Shown one piece after another: positions 1 through 9,073 of a DNA stretch of 58,508 bases (positions are counted from its first letter, which is position 1; every line of letters starts with the position of its first letter). The position numbers and the translations under genes were made by a program. This DNA is from a bacterium (GTDB lineage Bacteria; Electryoneota; Electryoneia; Electryoneales; Electryoneaceae). The notes under the pieces are model-generated. The model was not told the DNA's origin. It did not search any database and saw only the letters and a program-made list of their open reading frames with translations. The stretch covers positions 1-58,508 of the forward strand of contig JANQEY010000159.1 of assembly GCA_028278125.1 (NCBI GenBank). Direction: 5' to 3'.

Positions 1-2
1 GG

Positions 3-698
3 ACTTCTTCAAAACAGGATCTTGACGCTGCACGCGCAGCCCATGAATCAGCTACAGCACAGGTAAAAGCTATCGAAAAGAGGCTTGAGCTGGCAAGTCT
101 GCAGGTCAGTTATACAAGACTGGTTGCACCAACTAAAGGATCAATTGCCTCGGTAGACGTTGACGAAAATGAAAACGTCCAGGCCGGGCAACCGATAGTT
201 GTTCTCACTTCAGGCAACCTACCGGAGGTACAGGTTTCGGTTCCGGAAGTATTGATATCGCAAATCAGCACCGGGAGTAAAGTAGCTGTAAATTTTAATG
301 CTATACCCGAAAAAACTTTCGATGCGACTGTGACTGAAGTGGGTGTTTCAGCTACTACTTTCGCGACAACATTCCCGGTAACGGTCAGGCTCGACAAGCC
401 GAACAAGGAGATCCGACCCGGAATGGCAGCTGAGGTCGGTTTCCGTTTCGAGACCGCAGGAACACAGGAACACCTGGTTGTACCTGCTGTCGCGGTTAAT
501 GAAGACCTGGAAGGACGCCATGTGTTTGTCCTCGAACCAATAGAGGATGGAATGGCTATTACTAAACGACAGGATGTAAAAATCGGGGAACTGACTTCGG
601 AAGGCCTCGAAATCCTTGAAGGATTACAGGAGGGCGACCTAGTGGTTACTGCCGGCGTAAGTAAGATCGTTGATGGACAAAAGGTAAAGATACTCTAA
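3..698 (+). CDS. RND efflux periplasmic adaptor (MFP/HlyD family), 5'-truncated
   Basis: The frame is open from the left edge, so the true start lies outside the window; about 231 residues are visible. The visible part begins in an alpha-helical hairpin, followed by the lipoyl/barrel motif TRLVAPTKGSIASVDVDENE and a beta-barrel and membrane-proximal region ending in VVTAGVSKIVDGQKVKIL, the usual C-terminus of AcrA/MexA-type membrane fusion proteins. Such proteins bridge the inner-membrane RND pump and an outer-membrane channel. The stop lies 14 bases before the start of the RND pump gene, with a GAGAGGAG ribosome binding site between them, so the two are co-transcribed. The substrate cannot be read from the sequence. 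An in-frame ATG at 252 is internal, because homologous sequence continues upstream of it. Confidence 0.9.
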   Translation, partial: TSSKQDLDAARAAHESATAQVKAIEKRLELASLQVSYTRLVAPTKGSIASVDVDENENVQAGQPIVVLTSGNLPEVQVSVPEVLISQISTGSKVAVNFNAIPEKTFDATVTEVGVSATTFATTFPVTVRLDKPNKEIRPGMAAEVGFRFETAGTQEHLVVPAVAVNEDLEGRHVFVLEPIEDGMAITKRQDVKIGELTSEGLEILEGLQEGDLVVTAGVSKIVDGQKVKIL

Positions 699-712
699 GA
701 GAGGAGACATCC

Positions 713-3700
713 ATGTCTATCACCCGTCTTGCAATTGATAAAAACCGTGTAACCTTTATAGCCCTGCTCATGGTGTTATTTGGAGGATTGCTTTCTTTCA
801 ACCAACTGTCGAGGAGGGAAGATCCCGGATTTATTATCCGGGTGGCAATGATCACAACCCGACTTCCCGGGGCCAGCCCTGAACGTGTTGAAGAACTAAT
901 CACCGATCCGATAGAAGCCGTTGTGCAGCAAATTCCTGAGCTGGATTTTGTCAGCTCTACATCAATGACCGGGGTCTCTTTTGTTTATGTCAATATTAAG
1001 GAACGATACCGGAAAATGCGTCCCATCTGGGACAACCTGCGGCGCAAAGTTGAAGAGGTAAAAGATGATCTTCCGACAGGGATAATCGGTCCGGAGGTAA
1101 ACGATGAGTTTGGAGATGTTTTCGGCATCCAGCTGGCAATCACCGGGGAGGGATATTCCTACCGCGAATTAAAAGATGTGGTTGATTACGTACGCGACGA
1201 GTTCCTGCGTTTTCCAGATGTAGCCAAGGTAGAGATATACGGTGTCCAGGAGGAGAACATATTTATCGAGTACGATAACTCCAAGCTGGCACAGCTTGGC
1301 TTTTCTCCCATACAGCTTCAACAACTATTGGCTAGCCAGAATATCATTTCTCCGGGTGGAAAAATTAATACCGGCCAGGAAAGAATAATCCTTGAGCCAA
1401 CAGGGAATTTTGAAACAGTAGAAGATTTAGAACTTACAGTTGTCCCACTGCCGGGCTCAAATGAAGTGATCTACCTGAAAGACGTTGCTTCAATTCGCCG
1501 CGGCTATGTTGATCCACCGGAATCAAGAATACGGTTTAACGGTGCTCCATGTCTTGGTATCGGTATTTCCATGCGTGAAGGCGGCAACATTATCGAACTT
1601 GGAGAACAGGTCAGGGAAAAGGTTCGTGAACTGGAGATGGAGTTCCCCATCGGGATCGAATTTGATTTCTCCTATTTTCAGCCTGACGATGTTGATCGCA
1701 GCGTTAACGACTTCGTGGGCAACCTTCTCCAGGCGATTGGCCTGGTTGTTATCGTGATGCTTATCAGTCTCGGTTTCCGTACCGGGCTGGTTGTAGCAAC
1801 GCTGATTCCCATGGCGATACTACTGACCTTGATTGTCATGGATTCATTCAGCATTACCCTGAACACAATTTCTCTAGCAGCTCTGATCATCGCATTGGGT
1901 ATGCTGGTGGATAACTCGATTGTTATGAGTGAATCGATCATGGTACGAATGCAACGTGGCGAGGAAGCGGTTCACGCGGCTGTTGAATCTGCGAGGGAAC
2001 TACGTGTCCCACTGCTGACATCATCATTAACGACTGCCGCAGCGTTCCTGCCGATCTTCCTGGCGGAATCAGCAACAGGTGAATATACCGCTGACCTGTT
2101 CCGGGTAGTCACTATCGCGCTGCTATCATCATGGATACTGGCATTAACCATGATTCCTCTTTTAGCTACCAGGTTCATCAAGATTAAGAAAGAGGTCAAG
2201 TCTAAGGAGGATTTATATAAAAACAGGTTCTATACAATTTACCGTTCATCGTTGATCAAAGCATTGCAGAACCGCTGGATCAGTATTGCTGTTATAGTTG
2301 CGGTCTTTTTTGGCGCTATCCAGCTGGCAAAACTGGTACCGGGAATGTTCTTTCCAGCATCGGACAGGGCTTTTCTGCGTGCAAAACTGGAATTTCCCGT
2401 TGGTACACCTTTTGAAGTTACGGAATTAATGATTGATGATGTGGAGAAATATATCCAGGACAGTTTAGTGGTTAACGAGAACCGGGAAGAGGGGATCGTC
2501 AACTGGGAAACATTCATTGGAGTTGGTACTCCACGTTATACCCTGGCCGCTGATGTTGAAGGACGGATGGAGCAGTTTTCCAAGATGATTATCAACACCA
2601 CCACCAGGGAAGCTGCTAATGAAGTGGCTGTGAAGCTGGAAAAATATCTCTGGGATCGTTACCCGGATATGGACGTAAAGGTGATCCCTCTTGATTATGG
2701 CCCCCCTGTCAGCGCACCTATTGAATTCAGGATTTATGGAGAAGACAGGGAAATCCTTTACGGACTCAGGGATAAAGTTAAGGAAAAGATGCTCGATACC
2801 CCGGGCACTCGAAATGTGACCGACAATTGGGGACCGAAAGTTAAAAAAATCCTCGTCAAAGTTGATCAACCTCGTGCACGACGTGCCGGTGTTTCCAGTA
2901 TGGATATTGCGCAAAGCCTGAAAACCATGTTGTCAGGATTTGAGGTCACAGAATTTCGAGAGGAGACTGATATTATACCGGTGATGATGAGGGCTACAGA
3001 AGATGACCGCTATGACATCAGTAAGCTTGAAACAATGGATGTCTTTGTCCAGGCATCTGGTCGATCTGTGCCGCTAAAGCAGGTCGCAGACCTTGAAGTG
3101 GTCTGGCAGCCATCAAAAATTATCCGCAGGGATCGCCTGCTGGCGATGACAATCTCATCATATACAATGACCGGTGTTTCCGAGATGGACCTGGTGAATA
3201 ATTTCCTTGCACCATGGATCGAGGAGGAGAGTAAAAACTGGCCGATGGGATACTATTACGAACTGGGTGGTGCTAACGAAGCGTCCGAAGAATCGCAACA
3301 GTCAATTAACGACAAACTGCCCATTGGATTCGGAATAATTCTCCTGTTGCTGGTCGCCCAGTTTAACAGTTTCCGTAAACCGTTGATAATACTTCTGACA
3401 ATCCCCCTCGCCCTGATCGGTGTATTTGTCGGGCTGGTCGTATTAAAAGGTGTGTTTGGATTTATGACATTCCTGGGAGTGATTTCATTAGCTGGAATTG
3501 TTATAAACAATGCTATTGTGTTGATTGACCGAATCCAGATTGAGATTGACGAAAACGGTCTTCCTCCGAACCGGGCAGTTATTGAAGCGGCGCAACAGAG
3601 GCTGCGACCAATTATCCTGACAACGACTACAACAATCTGTGGACTTATACCATTGTACCTTTTCGGTGGCCCCCTCTGGGAATCAATGGCGATAGCGATT

Positions 3701-3799
3701 ATGTTCGGTCTTTTATTTGCCACGATGCTGACACTTGGAGTTGTGCCGATATTGTATTCCATGTTGTTTAAAGTAGGATTTAAGGGATTTAAATTCTAA
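713..3799 (+). CDS. RND family efflux transporter, inner-membrane pump (AcrB/HAE1-like)
   Basis: The 1028-residue protein has the usual length of AcrB-type pumps. It shows the duplicated layout: one N-terminal membrane helix (near residues 10-28), a large periplasmic loop, a cluster of membrane helices (about 330-490), then the same pattern again (second helix near 515-535, final cluster about 865-1020). The helix-4 motif reads GMLVDNSIVM, so the Asp-Asp pair of AcrB is Asp-Asn here, a known variation in the superfamily. The second half has SLAGIVINNAIVLID. Proton-driven export through a tripartite complex with the adjacent adaptor is expected; no outer-membrane TolC-like gene follows. The N-terminus MSITRLAIDKNRVTF is typical. 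Drug, metal or other substrate specificity is not determinable from the sequence. Confidence 0.95.
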   Translation: MSITRLAIDKNRVTFIALLMVLFGGLLSFNQLSRREDPGFIIRVAMITTRLPGASPERVEELITDPIEAVVQQIPELDFVSSTSMTGVSFVYVNIKERYRKMRPIWDNLRRKVEEVKDDLPTGIIGPEVNDEFGDVFGIQLAITGEGYSYRELKDVVDYVRDEFLRFPDVAKVEIYGVQEENIFIEYDNSKLAQLGFSPIQLQQLLASQNIISPGGKINTGQERIILEPTGNFETVEDLELTVVPLPGSNEVIYLKDVASIRRGYVDPPESRIRFNGAPCLGIGISMREGGNIIELGEQVREKVRELEMEFPIGIEFDFSYFQPDDVDRSVNDFVGNLLQAIGLVVIVMLISLGFRTGLVVATLIPMAILLTLIVMDSFSITLNTISLAALIIALGMLVDNSIVMSESIMVRMQRGEEAVHAAVESARELRVPLLTSSLTTAAAFLPIFLAESATGEYTADLFRVVTIALLSSWILALTMIPLLATRFIKIKKEVKSKEDLYKNRFYTIYRSSLIKALQNRWISIAVIVAVFFGAIQLAKLVPGMFFPASDRAFLRAKLEFPVGTPFEVTELMIDDVEKYIQDSLVVNENREEGIVNWETFIGVGTPRYTLAADVEGRMEQFSKMIINTTTREAANEVAVKLEKYLWDRYPDMDVKVIPLDYGPPVSAPIEFRIYGEDREILYGLRDKVKEKMLDTPGTRNVTDNWGPKVKKILVKVDQPRARRAGVSSMDIAQSLKTMLSGFEVTEFREETDIIPVMMRATEDDRYDISKLETMDVFVQASGRSVPLKQVADLEVVWQPSKIIRRDRLLAMTISSYTMTGVSEMDLVNNFLAPWIEEESKNWPMGYYYELGGANEASEESQQSINDKLPIGFGIILLLLVAQFNSFRKPLIILLTIPLALIGVFVGLVVLKGVFGFMTFLGVISLAGIVINNAIVLIDRIQIEIDENGLPPNRAVIEAAQQRLRPIILTTTTTICGLIPLYLFGGPLWESMAIAIMFGLLFATMLTLGVVPILYSMLFKVGFKGFKF

Positions 3800-3828
3800 A
3801 AATCAATTAAACAATTTGTCAATACTGC

Positions 3829-3888
3829 AGGCCGGGTTCCCCCGAATCCGGCATTTTTATGAAATCCGGGTTGCGAGCCAACCCGGGC
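3829..3888. repeat. Dispersed intergenic repeat, family 1, copy 1
   Basis: The 60-base unit begins AGGCCGGGTTCCCCCGAATC and ends TTGCGAGCCAACCCGGGC. It differs from the copy at 3974-4033 at only two positions, and those two changes (G/C and C/G) compensate one another within the terminal hairpin, so pairing is preserved. The two inverted segments can fold as hairpins. This is a typical noncoding, palindromic dispersed element. Confidence 0.8.
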
Positions 3889-3908
3889 TACCCACCCTGA
3901 GTCCAGCG

Positions 3909-3940
3909 GTGTCGTTCTCGACTTGATCGGGGATCCAGTG
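3909..3940. repeat. Dispersed intergenic repeat, family 2, copy 1
   Basis: The element begins GTGTCGTTCTCGACTTGATC and ends GGGGATCCAGTG. It is the reverse complement of the copy at 37726-37757 with a few changes, and is related to 14737-14790 and 37944-38029. The centre forms an imperfect hairpin. Confidence 0.65.
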
Positions 3941-3973
3941 ACTTTGCCTTTTTGTATTGAGATTCAGTAATGT

Positions 3974-4033
3974 AGGCCGGGTTCCCCCGAATCCGGCATT
4001 TTTATGAAATCCGGCTTGCGAGCCAAGCCGGGC
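3974..4033. repeat. Dispersed intergenic repeat, family 1, copy 2
   Basis: This is the second copy of the 60-base unit seen at 3829-3888, in the same orientation 145 bases away. The two substitutions are complementary within the hairpin at the end of the unit. Confidence 0.8.
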
Positions 4034-4089
4034 CACCATCGAACATATAATTTAAAAACATTTTAAAGCCAGTTTTAGACCATAAAAAG

Positions 4090-4121
4090 AACGCCAGGTG
4101 AAAGATAAATCACCTGGCGTT
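4090..4121. terminator. Bidirectional rho-independent terminator
   Basis: The arms AACGCCAGGTGA (4090-4101) and TCACCTGGCGTT (4110-4121) pair perfectly over 12 bp around an 8-base loop. An A-run lies on the left and a T-run on the right, so the structure can end both the RND operon (plus) and the CheD-HDOD gene (minus) that converge here. Confidence 0.9.
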
Positions 4122-4140
4122 TTATCTAGCCGTGAACGAT

Positions 4141-5493
4141 CTATTTTATATGAAGTGATTCCGCTAAAGCTTTCCACGGAATCTGGTCAACGATTTCCGG
4201 GAATTTTTCCAGGCTTAAACCAAGGTGTTGCAGCCTTTGTTCAAGTTTGCCGGTTCCTATCCGGTCGAGATCCCTGCCAACGTGGAAACGGGAAACCAGC
4301 AGATCCGCAAGATATATCAAGTGAACCAGAGTCGAGTGTTTCTTTGCTTTTTCGGGTTGATGATGATAGGCAATAACTTCTTGCAGGTTTTCCGGGAGAT
4401 TCCACAATTCAGCAAGACGCAAGCCTGCTTCTGTGTGGCTGACTCCCAGTGATTCCTTTTCAACATCGGTCAGTTTCGATTCTTCCTCGAGAATTCTACG
4501 ATAGAATAAGGGGAAAATGTCGGATACATTCTGGTCAAGTACTACTTTCCCGATATCATGCAGTAGTCCCGCCGTGTACGCCACATCTGAAAGACCGTGT
4601 TCGGTGTACCAGGCAAGCTTTTCAGCAACCAGGGCAGTTGACAGAGCATGATGATATAATCCCCCTTTACAAAGTGAATAACCCTGGTCAGAATCATGGA
4701 AAAAGAGTTCGAGTGATGATGATAGAACAAGCTGCATCATCATCCTCTCGCCCAGCATCACAAGAGCCTGATCGATTGATTCTATCTCCCGTTTTGGGCT
4801 GAAATAGGCGGAGTTGGATATATTAATAACCTTGGCACCGATAATCTGATCCTGCCTCACTTCTGATGCTAGTTCGGTCATACTGTATGAGTGGGCATTG
4901 ATCATCCGGATTACTTTCATTGCGACCTGGGGTATCGGACGAACGTGCGCAACCAGAGCATCAAGTTTGTCGGATGATATTTTCGCTGATTTAGTCTTTA
5001 TCTTGCCTACGCGTTGTCCAATGGGTTCAATCGAGCATGAAAAATCTTCAAGATCAAGAATCAGCTTACAGCTGAAAAAACCTCCGGTTTCTGAACGGTC
5101 AACCTCTATCTTGCTGGCTTTGAGGATGGATCTAACTATTTCCGTAGTCCGTCCACCTATGTCCATATTCAGGTCTTCGATTGAAATGGGACCCACCAGT
5201 GCGCCACCCGCTATAACCGCCTTCATATTTTCCGGTCGTGCCCCCGCCCTGTACAACGCCTCCAGGAAGACCGGCATACCTGTTGAGGCATATGTCTCTG
5301 CTCCCCAGGGATGCCCGGGATTGGTAGGTTCTGGAAGAAGGATATGGTAAAGTCCACCTACTCCCGCATTAGTATCATAAATCACAACACCTACACAGGT
5401 ACCAAGCAAAGCCTCGTAGCATAACGGCTTGCTTCCACTGACTTTGAAACTCGAAGATTCGATCTGATCATATGGTTTGGTATGATGAGGCAT
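4141..5493 (-). CDS. CheD-HDOD fusion protein (chemoreceptor deamidase-like domain plus HD-type signalling domain)
   Basis: The protein has 450 residues in two parts. Residues about 20-165 match CheD, the glutamine deamidase that tunes chemoreceptors: LLGTCVGV contains the expected catalytic Cys33, LYHILLP the catalytic His50, and AVIAGGA, MDIGGRT and ETGG follow in the CheD order. Residues about 185-450 form an HDOD domain (VRPIPQVAMKVIRMIN) with a full HD motif (GLLHDIGK) and a further YHH motif, as in HDOD/HD-GYP-like signalling proteins. The protein could couple chemoreceptor modification to second-messenger or stress signalling; that is inference. The start is supported by GAGGGAC just upstream of the ATG. 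No other chemotaxis gene is nearby, although a flagellin lies 3.6 kb away. Confidence 0.85.
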   Translation of the reverse strand: MPHHTKPYDQIESSSFKVSGSKPLCYEALLGTCVGVVIYDTNAGVGGLYHILLPEPTNPGHPWGAETYASTGMPVFLEALYRAGARPENMKAVIAGGALVGPISIEDLNMDIGGRTTEIVRSILKASKIEVDRSETGGFFSCKLILDLEDFSCSIEPIGQRVGKIKTKSAKISSDKLDALVAHVRPIPQVAMKVIRMINAHSYSMTELASEVRQDQIIGAKVINISNSAYFSPKREIESIDQALVMLGERMMMQLVLSSSLELFFHDSDQGYSLCKGGLYHHALSTALVAEKLAWYTEHGLSDVAYTAGLLHDIGKVVLDQNVSDIFPLFYRRILEEESKLTDVEKESLGVSHTEAGLRLAELWNLPENLQEVIAYHHQPEKAKKHSTLVHLIYLADLLVSRFHVGRDLDRIGTGKLEQRLQHLGLSLEKFPEIVDQIPWKALAESLHIK

Positions 5494-5964
5494 TTGTCCC
5501 TCAAGGTTTTATAGTAGTTTGTCAGATAATTTCAGCAACAACCCCAATCAATCGAAGCTGAGCTTTAACATATTCGGGCGGATCTGAATATAAAACCGTT
5601 TAATTGTAGAATATCTGGGGGTTGATGTGCCCGACGGCCTATTGATTAAAATTACATAAATAAGAATGAAAATGCCATATAATTTAGTGTTTCATGAAAT
5701 TCTCTAAAGCTAATTCTTCATTTAATTTTTAGAGATACACCCATCAAAATTTTTACAGCCCATAGATTCAATTTAATATCCCGATCGAAGACCTCCTTAT
5801 TTTTAATAGATGTTCACATCTTCACTTGTCTTGTTTCAAAAAAATCCCTTCATTAATTGTGAAATATTCGGAAAAATAAATTACTTTATTAAGCTGATCA
5901 GACTGGATGACGTCCCTGGATTCAACTGTCCGTCATCAATAATAACTCTTATAAGGAGTGCTGA
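5494..5964. other. AT-rich divergent intergenic region
   Basis: These 471 bases lie between the divergent CheD-HDOD gene and the GCS2-CBS gene. The stretch is AT-rich and should contain promoters for both. I see no coding sequence, repeat or clear promoter hexamers. A short frame at 5810-6010 runs into the next gene in another frame and has no ribosome binding site. Confidence 0.5.
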
Positions 5965-7875
5965 ATGGGAGAAAATATTCAGCGAAGCACAACGGAAGGG
6001 GAAGATCTAAGAAACTTTAAAAGGTGCCTGCTCAAAGACATCCATGCTCTCGAAAAGATGCTTGAAGATGGAATTGTAGAATCGGGTATCAGGAGGATAG
6101 GCGCAGAACAGGAGTTGGTGTTAGTTGATAAAACCTGGCGACCGGCTCCGCTGGCAATGGAGATCCTGGAGAAAATTAATGATCCTCATTTTACCCATGA
6201 GGTCGCAAAATTTAATCTTGAATTTAACCTCGATCCACTCAGCTTCGGGAACAATTGCCTTAGCACCATGGAAAAGCAACTCCATGAATATATCGCAAAG
6301 GTTCGCAAGGTTGCGCAGGAATTTGATACCGATGTTCTCCTGGTTGGCATCCTGCCAACGATCCGTCGCAGTGACCTTAATCTCGACAATATGACCCCGA
6401 TAGAACGTTATTCCGCTTTAAATGAAACTTTAGCCCGGATGCGCGGCGGGGCATACGAAATAAATATCAAGGGAACCGATGAACTTAGCCTGAAACATGA
6501 CAACCTGATGATTGAGGGTGCAAACACCAGCTTCCAGGTGCATTTCCAGGTTGGTCCTGAAGAATTTGTTCAACGGTATAATATTGCTCAGGTTGCCGCC
6601 GCACCAATAATCTCCGCGGCTGCAAATTCTCCTTTCCTCGGAAGATACAGGCTCTGGAAAGAGACTCGTATTGCCGTATTCCAGCAATCCATTGACACCA
6701 GGAACGCTCCTTTCGAACGTGAGCTCAGTCCACGGGTTCATTTCGGTAACCGCTGGATTGACGAATCGGTACTTGAAATATTCCAGGAGGATATATCTCG
6801 GTACAAAGTGCTGTTTGCTTCCGAGATTGACGAAGATCCGTTTGAAGCACTGGAGAATCGAAAAGCTCCAAAACTCCAGGCGCTTTGCCTGCATAACGGT
6901 ACCGTTTACCGCTGGAATCGTGCCTGCTATGGTGTTTCTGAAGGTAAACCGCACCTGCGTATTGAAAATCGTGTACTTCCCTCCGGCCCGACACCCATGG
7001 ATGAAGTTGCCAACGCCGCTTTCTGGTTTGGCTTAATGAGCAGGATGTCGCATGCTTATGATGATATTACCAGGGTGATGGAATTTGACGTTGCCAAGGA
7101 TAACTTCTTTTCCGCAGCACGGCACGGTCTTGACGCTCAATTCCACTGGCTTGACGGTAACCTGTATACTGCATCTGACCTTATCTTGAACGAATTACTT
7201 CCCATGGCAAGGGAAGGACTGGCCCTGTCGGAGATTGATCAGGATGACATTGATAAATATCTGAACATTGTCGAAGAACGTGTTTCCCGGAGCATGACGG
7301 GTTCCCAGTGGATGCTCAGCTCACGTGCTTCCATGAAATCTCCGGCTCCTTTGTGGGAAAAGAATCACGCCCTGACTGCTGCCATGCTGGTACGTCAACT
7401 TGAAAATAAGCCAGTGCACGAATGGTCGCTCGCTAAACTTGAAGAGGGTGGCGGATGGAAGCAAAACTATACGCGTGTTGAGCAGTACATGACAACAGAT
7501 CTCTTCACGGTAGAAGCTGATGATCCGATCGACCTCGTGGCAAACATGATGGTCTGGAACCGTACACGTCATGTACTGGTTGAAGACAAAGAACATAACC
7601 TGGTTGGACTGGTTTCACATAGAAATCTGTTGAGACTTGTTGGACGTCCTATTCCCCAGGAAGAAGGTCAATCCGCCCCTGTCAGCTCGATAATGGTAAA
7701 GGACCCCATCACAGCCAAGCCGGATACCCTTACCCTTGACGCCATTGAGCTTATGCGGGAAAAATGTATTTCTTGCCTTCCAATCGTCAATGATGGAAAG
7801 TTACTCGGCGTCGTTACTGAAGATCGTTTCCTGAGTATAGTAGCTAACCTGTTGGAAGAAAAATTAAAAGAATAA
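5965..7875 (+). CDS. Glutamate-cysteine ligase-like (GCS2 family) protein with two C-terminal CBS domains
   Basis: The 636-residue protein carries a GCS2-type carboxylate-amine ligase domain over about residues 30-440, with the N-terminal signature GIRRIGAEQELVLVD and the internal motif HLRIENRVLP. ATP-dependent gamma-glutamyl amide formation is the family reaction; the actual acceptor is unknown. Residues about 505-630 form a pair of CBS domains (MTTDLFTVEADDPIDL and SSIMVKDPITAKPD), which usually bind adenosine nucleotides and regulate the attached enzyme. The start is set by AAGGAG at 5953-5958. The next gene, an aspartoacylase-like hydrolase, starts 16 bases downstream and is probably in the same operon, which suggests linked synthesis and breakdown of an N-acyl or gamma-glutamyl compound (inference). 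Confidence 0.85.
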   Translation: MGENIQRSTTEGEDLRNFKRCLLKDIHALEKMLEDGIVESGIRRIGAEQELVLVDKTWRPAPLAMEILEKINDPHFTHEVAKFNLEFNLDPLSFGNNCLSTMEKQLHEYIAKVRKVAQEFDTDVLLVGILPTIRRSDLNLDNMTPIERYSALNETLARMRGGAYEINIKGTDELSLKHDNLMIEGANTSFQVHFQVGPEEFVQRYNIAQVAAAPIISAAANSPFLGRYRLWKETRIAVFQQSIDTRNAPFERELSPRVHFGNRWIDESVLEIFQEDISRYKVLFASEIDEDPFEALENRKAPKLQALCLHNGTVYRWNRACYGVSEGKPHLRIENRVLPSGPTPMDEVANAAFWFGLMSRMSHAYDDITRVMEFDVAKDNFFSAARHGLDAQFHWLDGNLYTASDLILNELLPMAREGLALSEIDQDDIDKYLNIVEERVSRSMTGSQWMLSSRASMKSPAPLWEKNHALTAAMLVRQLENKPVHEWSLAKLEEGGGWKQNYTRVEQYMTTDLFTVEADDPIDLVANMMVWNRTRHVLVEDKEHNLVGLVSHRNLLRLVGRPIPQEEGQSAPVSSIMVKDPITAKPDTLTLDAIELMREKCISCLPIVNDGKLLGVVTEDRFLSIVANLLEEKLKE

Positions 7876-7891
7876 TCAGAATTAGTAATTT

Positions 7892-8833
7892 ATGAAACAG
7901 TTGCATAAAATCGATGAAATAGACAGCGCCCATTTGCTCGGCTACTATAAAGGAATTGAAAAAGGTCCCTGTATCATCCTTGTGGCGGGAATCCATGGAA
8001 ATGAACCCGCAGGGGTTTACGCCGCTCAAGGTGTGCTCGACAACCTGAAAAACGGAGATATTCAATTCAAAGGTAATTTCGTTGCGCTTAAAGGAAACAT
8101 CTCCGCCCTGAATAATAAGTGCCGTTATATCGACCGCGACCTGAACCGTATCTGGACAGCATCACACATCAATTACCTTTGCCAGAATCCTCCATCAAGC
8201 GAAAACATTATTATCGAGGATACAGAATTACTCGGACTGCTTGAGTGTATAAATTCCGTTAACGAGTGCCAAAAGGGCGAAGTTATTGTAATGGATCTCC
8301 ATACAAGTTCAGCGCCGGGCTCTGCGTTTGTTGTAGGAAGCCATGGACACCTGCTGAATCGAATTAATAAACTTCTACATGTTCCTGTCGTAATTGATAC
8401 CCCTGGTTACCTGAAAGGGGCAATGCTAAGCTACCTTCCCACCCTTGGATATCCATCATTCGCTTTCGAAGCTGGACAACATGAATCGAAAGAATCCATT
8501 GGGATTCACGAAGCTGCAATCTGGCTTACTCTTTCGGGGGCAGGATGTGTAAACGATGAGGACCTGCCGGACAGAAACAAGCTGCTGCATCAATTAAACT
8601 CAACAATGAATGGAATTCCCGACACACTTGAGCTTGTATATCGTCATGCTATTTCAAAAGCTGATTCCTTCAAAATGTACGATGGTTTTAATAATTTTGA
8701 CGTGGTTATTGAAGGACAACCGCTTGGAACCGATAAATACGGTGAAGTAACATCGCCACAGGATGGCCGGATTTTCCTTCCCCTGTACCAGGAAATGGGC
8801 GAGGACGGTTTCTTTATTGTAGAGAAGATGTAA
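7892..8833 (+). CDS. Succinylglutamate desuccinylase/aspartoacylase family zinc hydrolase
   Basis: The 313-residue protein has the zinc-binding GIHGNEPAG motif (His and Glu ligands) near residue 35, RDLNRIW near residue 84, VMDLHTSS with the third ligand near residue 133, and FEAGQHES near residue 194 with the catalytic Glu. These are the landmarks of the AstE/ASPA branch of M14 metallohydrolases, which cleave N-acyl amino acids. A C-terminal beta domain follows. It sits 16 bases after the GCS2-CBS gene, so the two are likely co-expressed. Substrate not known. Confidence 0.87.
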   Translation: MKQLHKIDEIDSAHLLGYYKGIEKGPCIILVAGIHGNEPAGVYAAQGVLDNLKNGDIQFKGNFVALKGNISALNNKCRYIDRDLNRIWTASHINYLCQNPPSSENIIIEDTELLGLLECINSVNECQKGEVIVMDLHTSSAPGSAFVVGSHGHLLNRINKLLHVPVVIDTPGYLKGAMLSYLPTLGYPSFAFEAGQHESKESIGIHEAAIWLTLSGAGCVNDEDLPDRNKLLHQLNSTMNGIPDTLELVYRHAISKADSFKMYDGFNNFDVVIEGQPLGTDKYGEVTSPQDGRIFLPLYQEMGEDGFFIVEKM

Positions 8834-9000
8834 AAAGCCACAAATTCACCGCTTTTCCTGAAAATCATTCTCCGAAACTTAAAGTAGAAGTTGTCTTTTG
8901 CTCCGCGAGCCGGGAACTCCATTTCTTACTAAATCATTTAATAACACCGCACAACAACAACTCTCTTGCCACACGCCTGACCAAATACTTTAAAAAAAGT

Positions 9001-9027
9001 TAAAGTTGTGCTTAATGTTGCCGATAG
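9001..9027 (+). promoter_or_regulatory. Sigma-28 (FliA) promoter of the flagellin gene
   Basis: The -35 box is TAAAGTTG at 9001-9008 and the -10 box GCCGATAG at 9020-9027, separated by exactly 11 bases. The sigma-28 consensus is TAAAGTTT-N11-GCCGATAA, so 14 of 16 box positions match. The flagellin ATG lies 46 bases after the -10 box. Confidence 0.93.
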
Positions 9028-9073
9028 AGAAAAAGAACCATAAGGTTTTGCAGGCAATTATTGGGGAAATCCA

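Larger units (their letters stand above)
3800..4140. other. Intergenic spacer between convergent genes, repeat-rich
   Basis: This 340-base spacer separates the RND operon from the minus-strand CheD-HDOD gene. It holds two near-identical 60-base repeats, one GTGTCG...GGATCCAGTG repeat between them, and a bidirectional terminator. I see no coding sequence or promoter in it. Confidence 0.7.

Noticed and set aside
2465..3762. Open frames of 149 and 168 residues on the minus strand
   Set aside because: Both are antisense to the RND pump gene, whose frame is continuous and conserved; no homology or start signal.
3829..4033. Repeats at 3829 and 3974 as a CRISPR array
   Set aside because: Only two units of 60 bases, imperfect palindromes, separated by 85 bases that contain another repeat; no cas genes.
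5810..6010. 66-residue frame upstream of the GCS2 gene
   Set aside because: It overlaps the GCS2 start in another frame, lacks a ribosome binding site and has low-complexity AT-driven composition.
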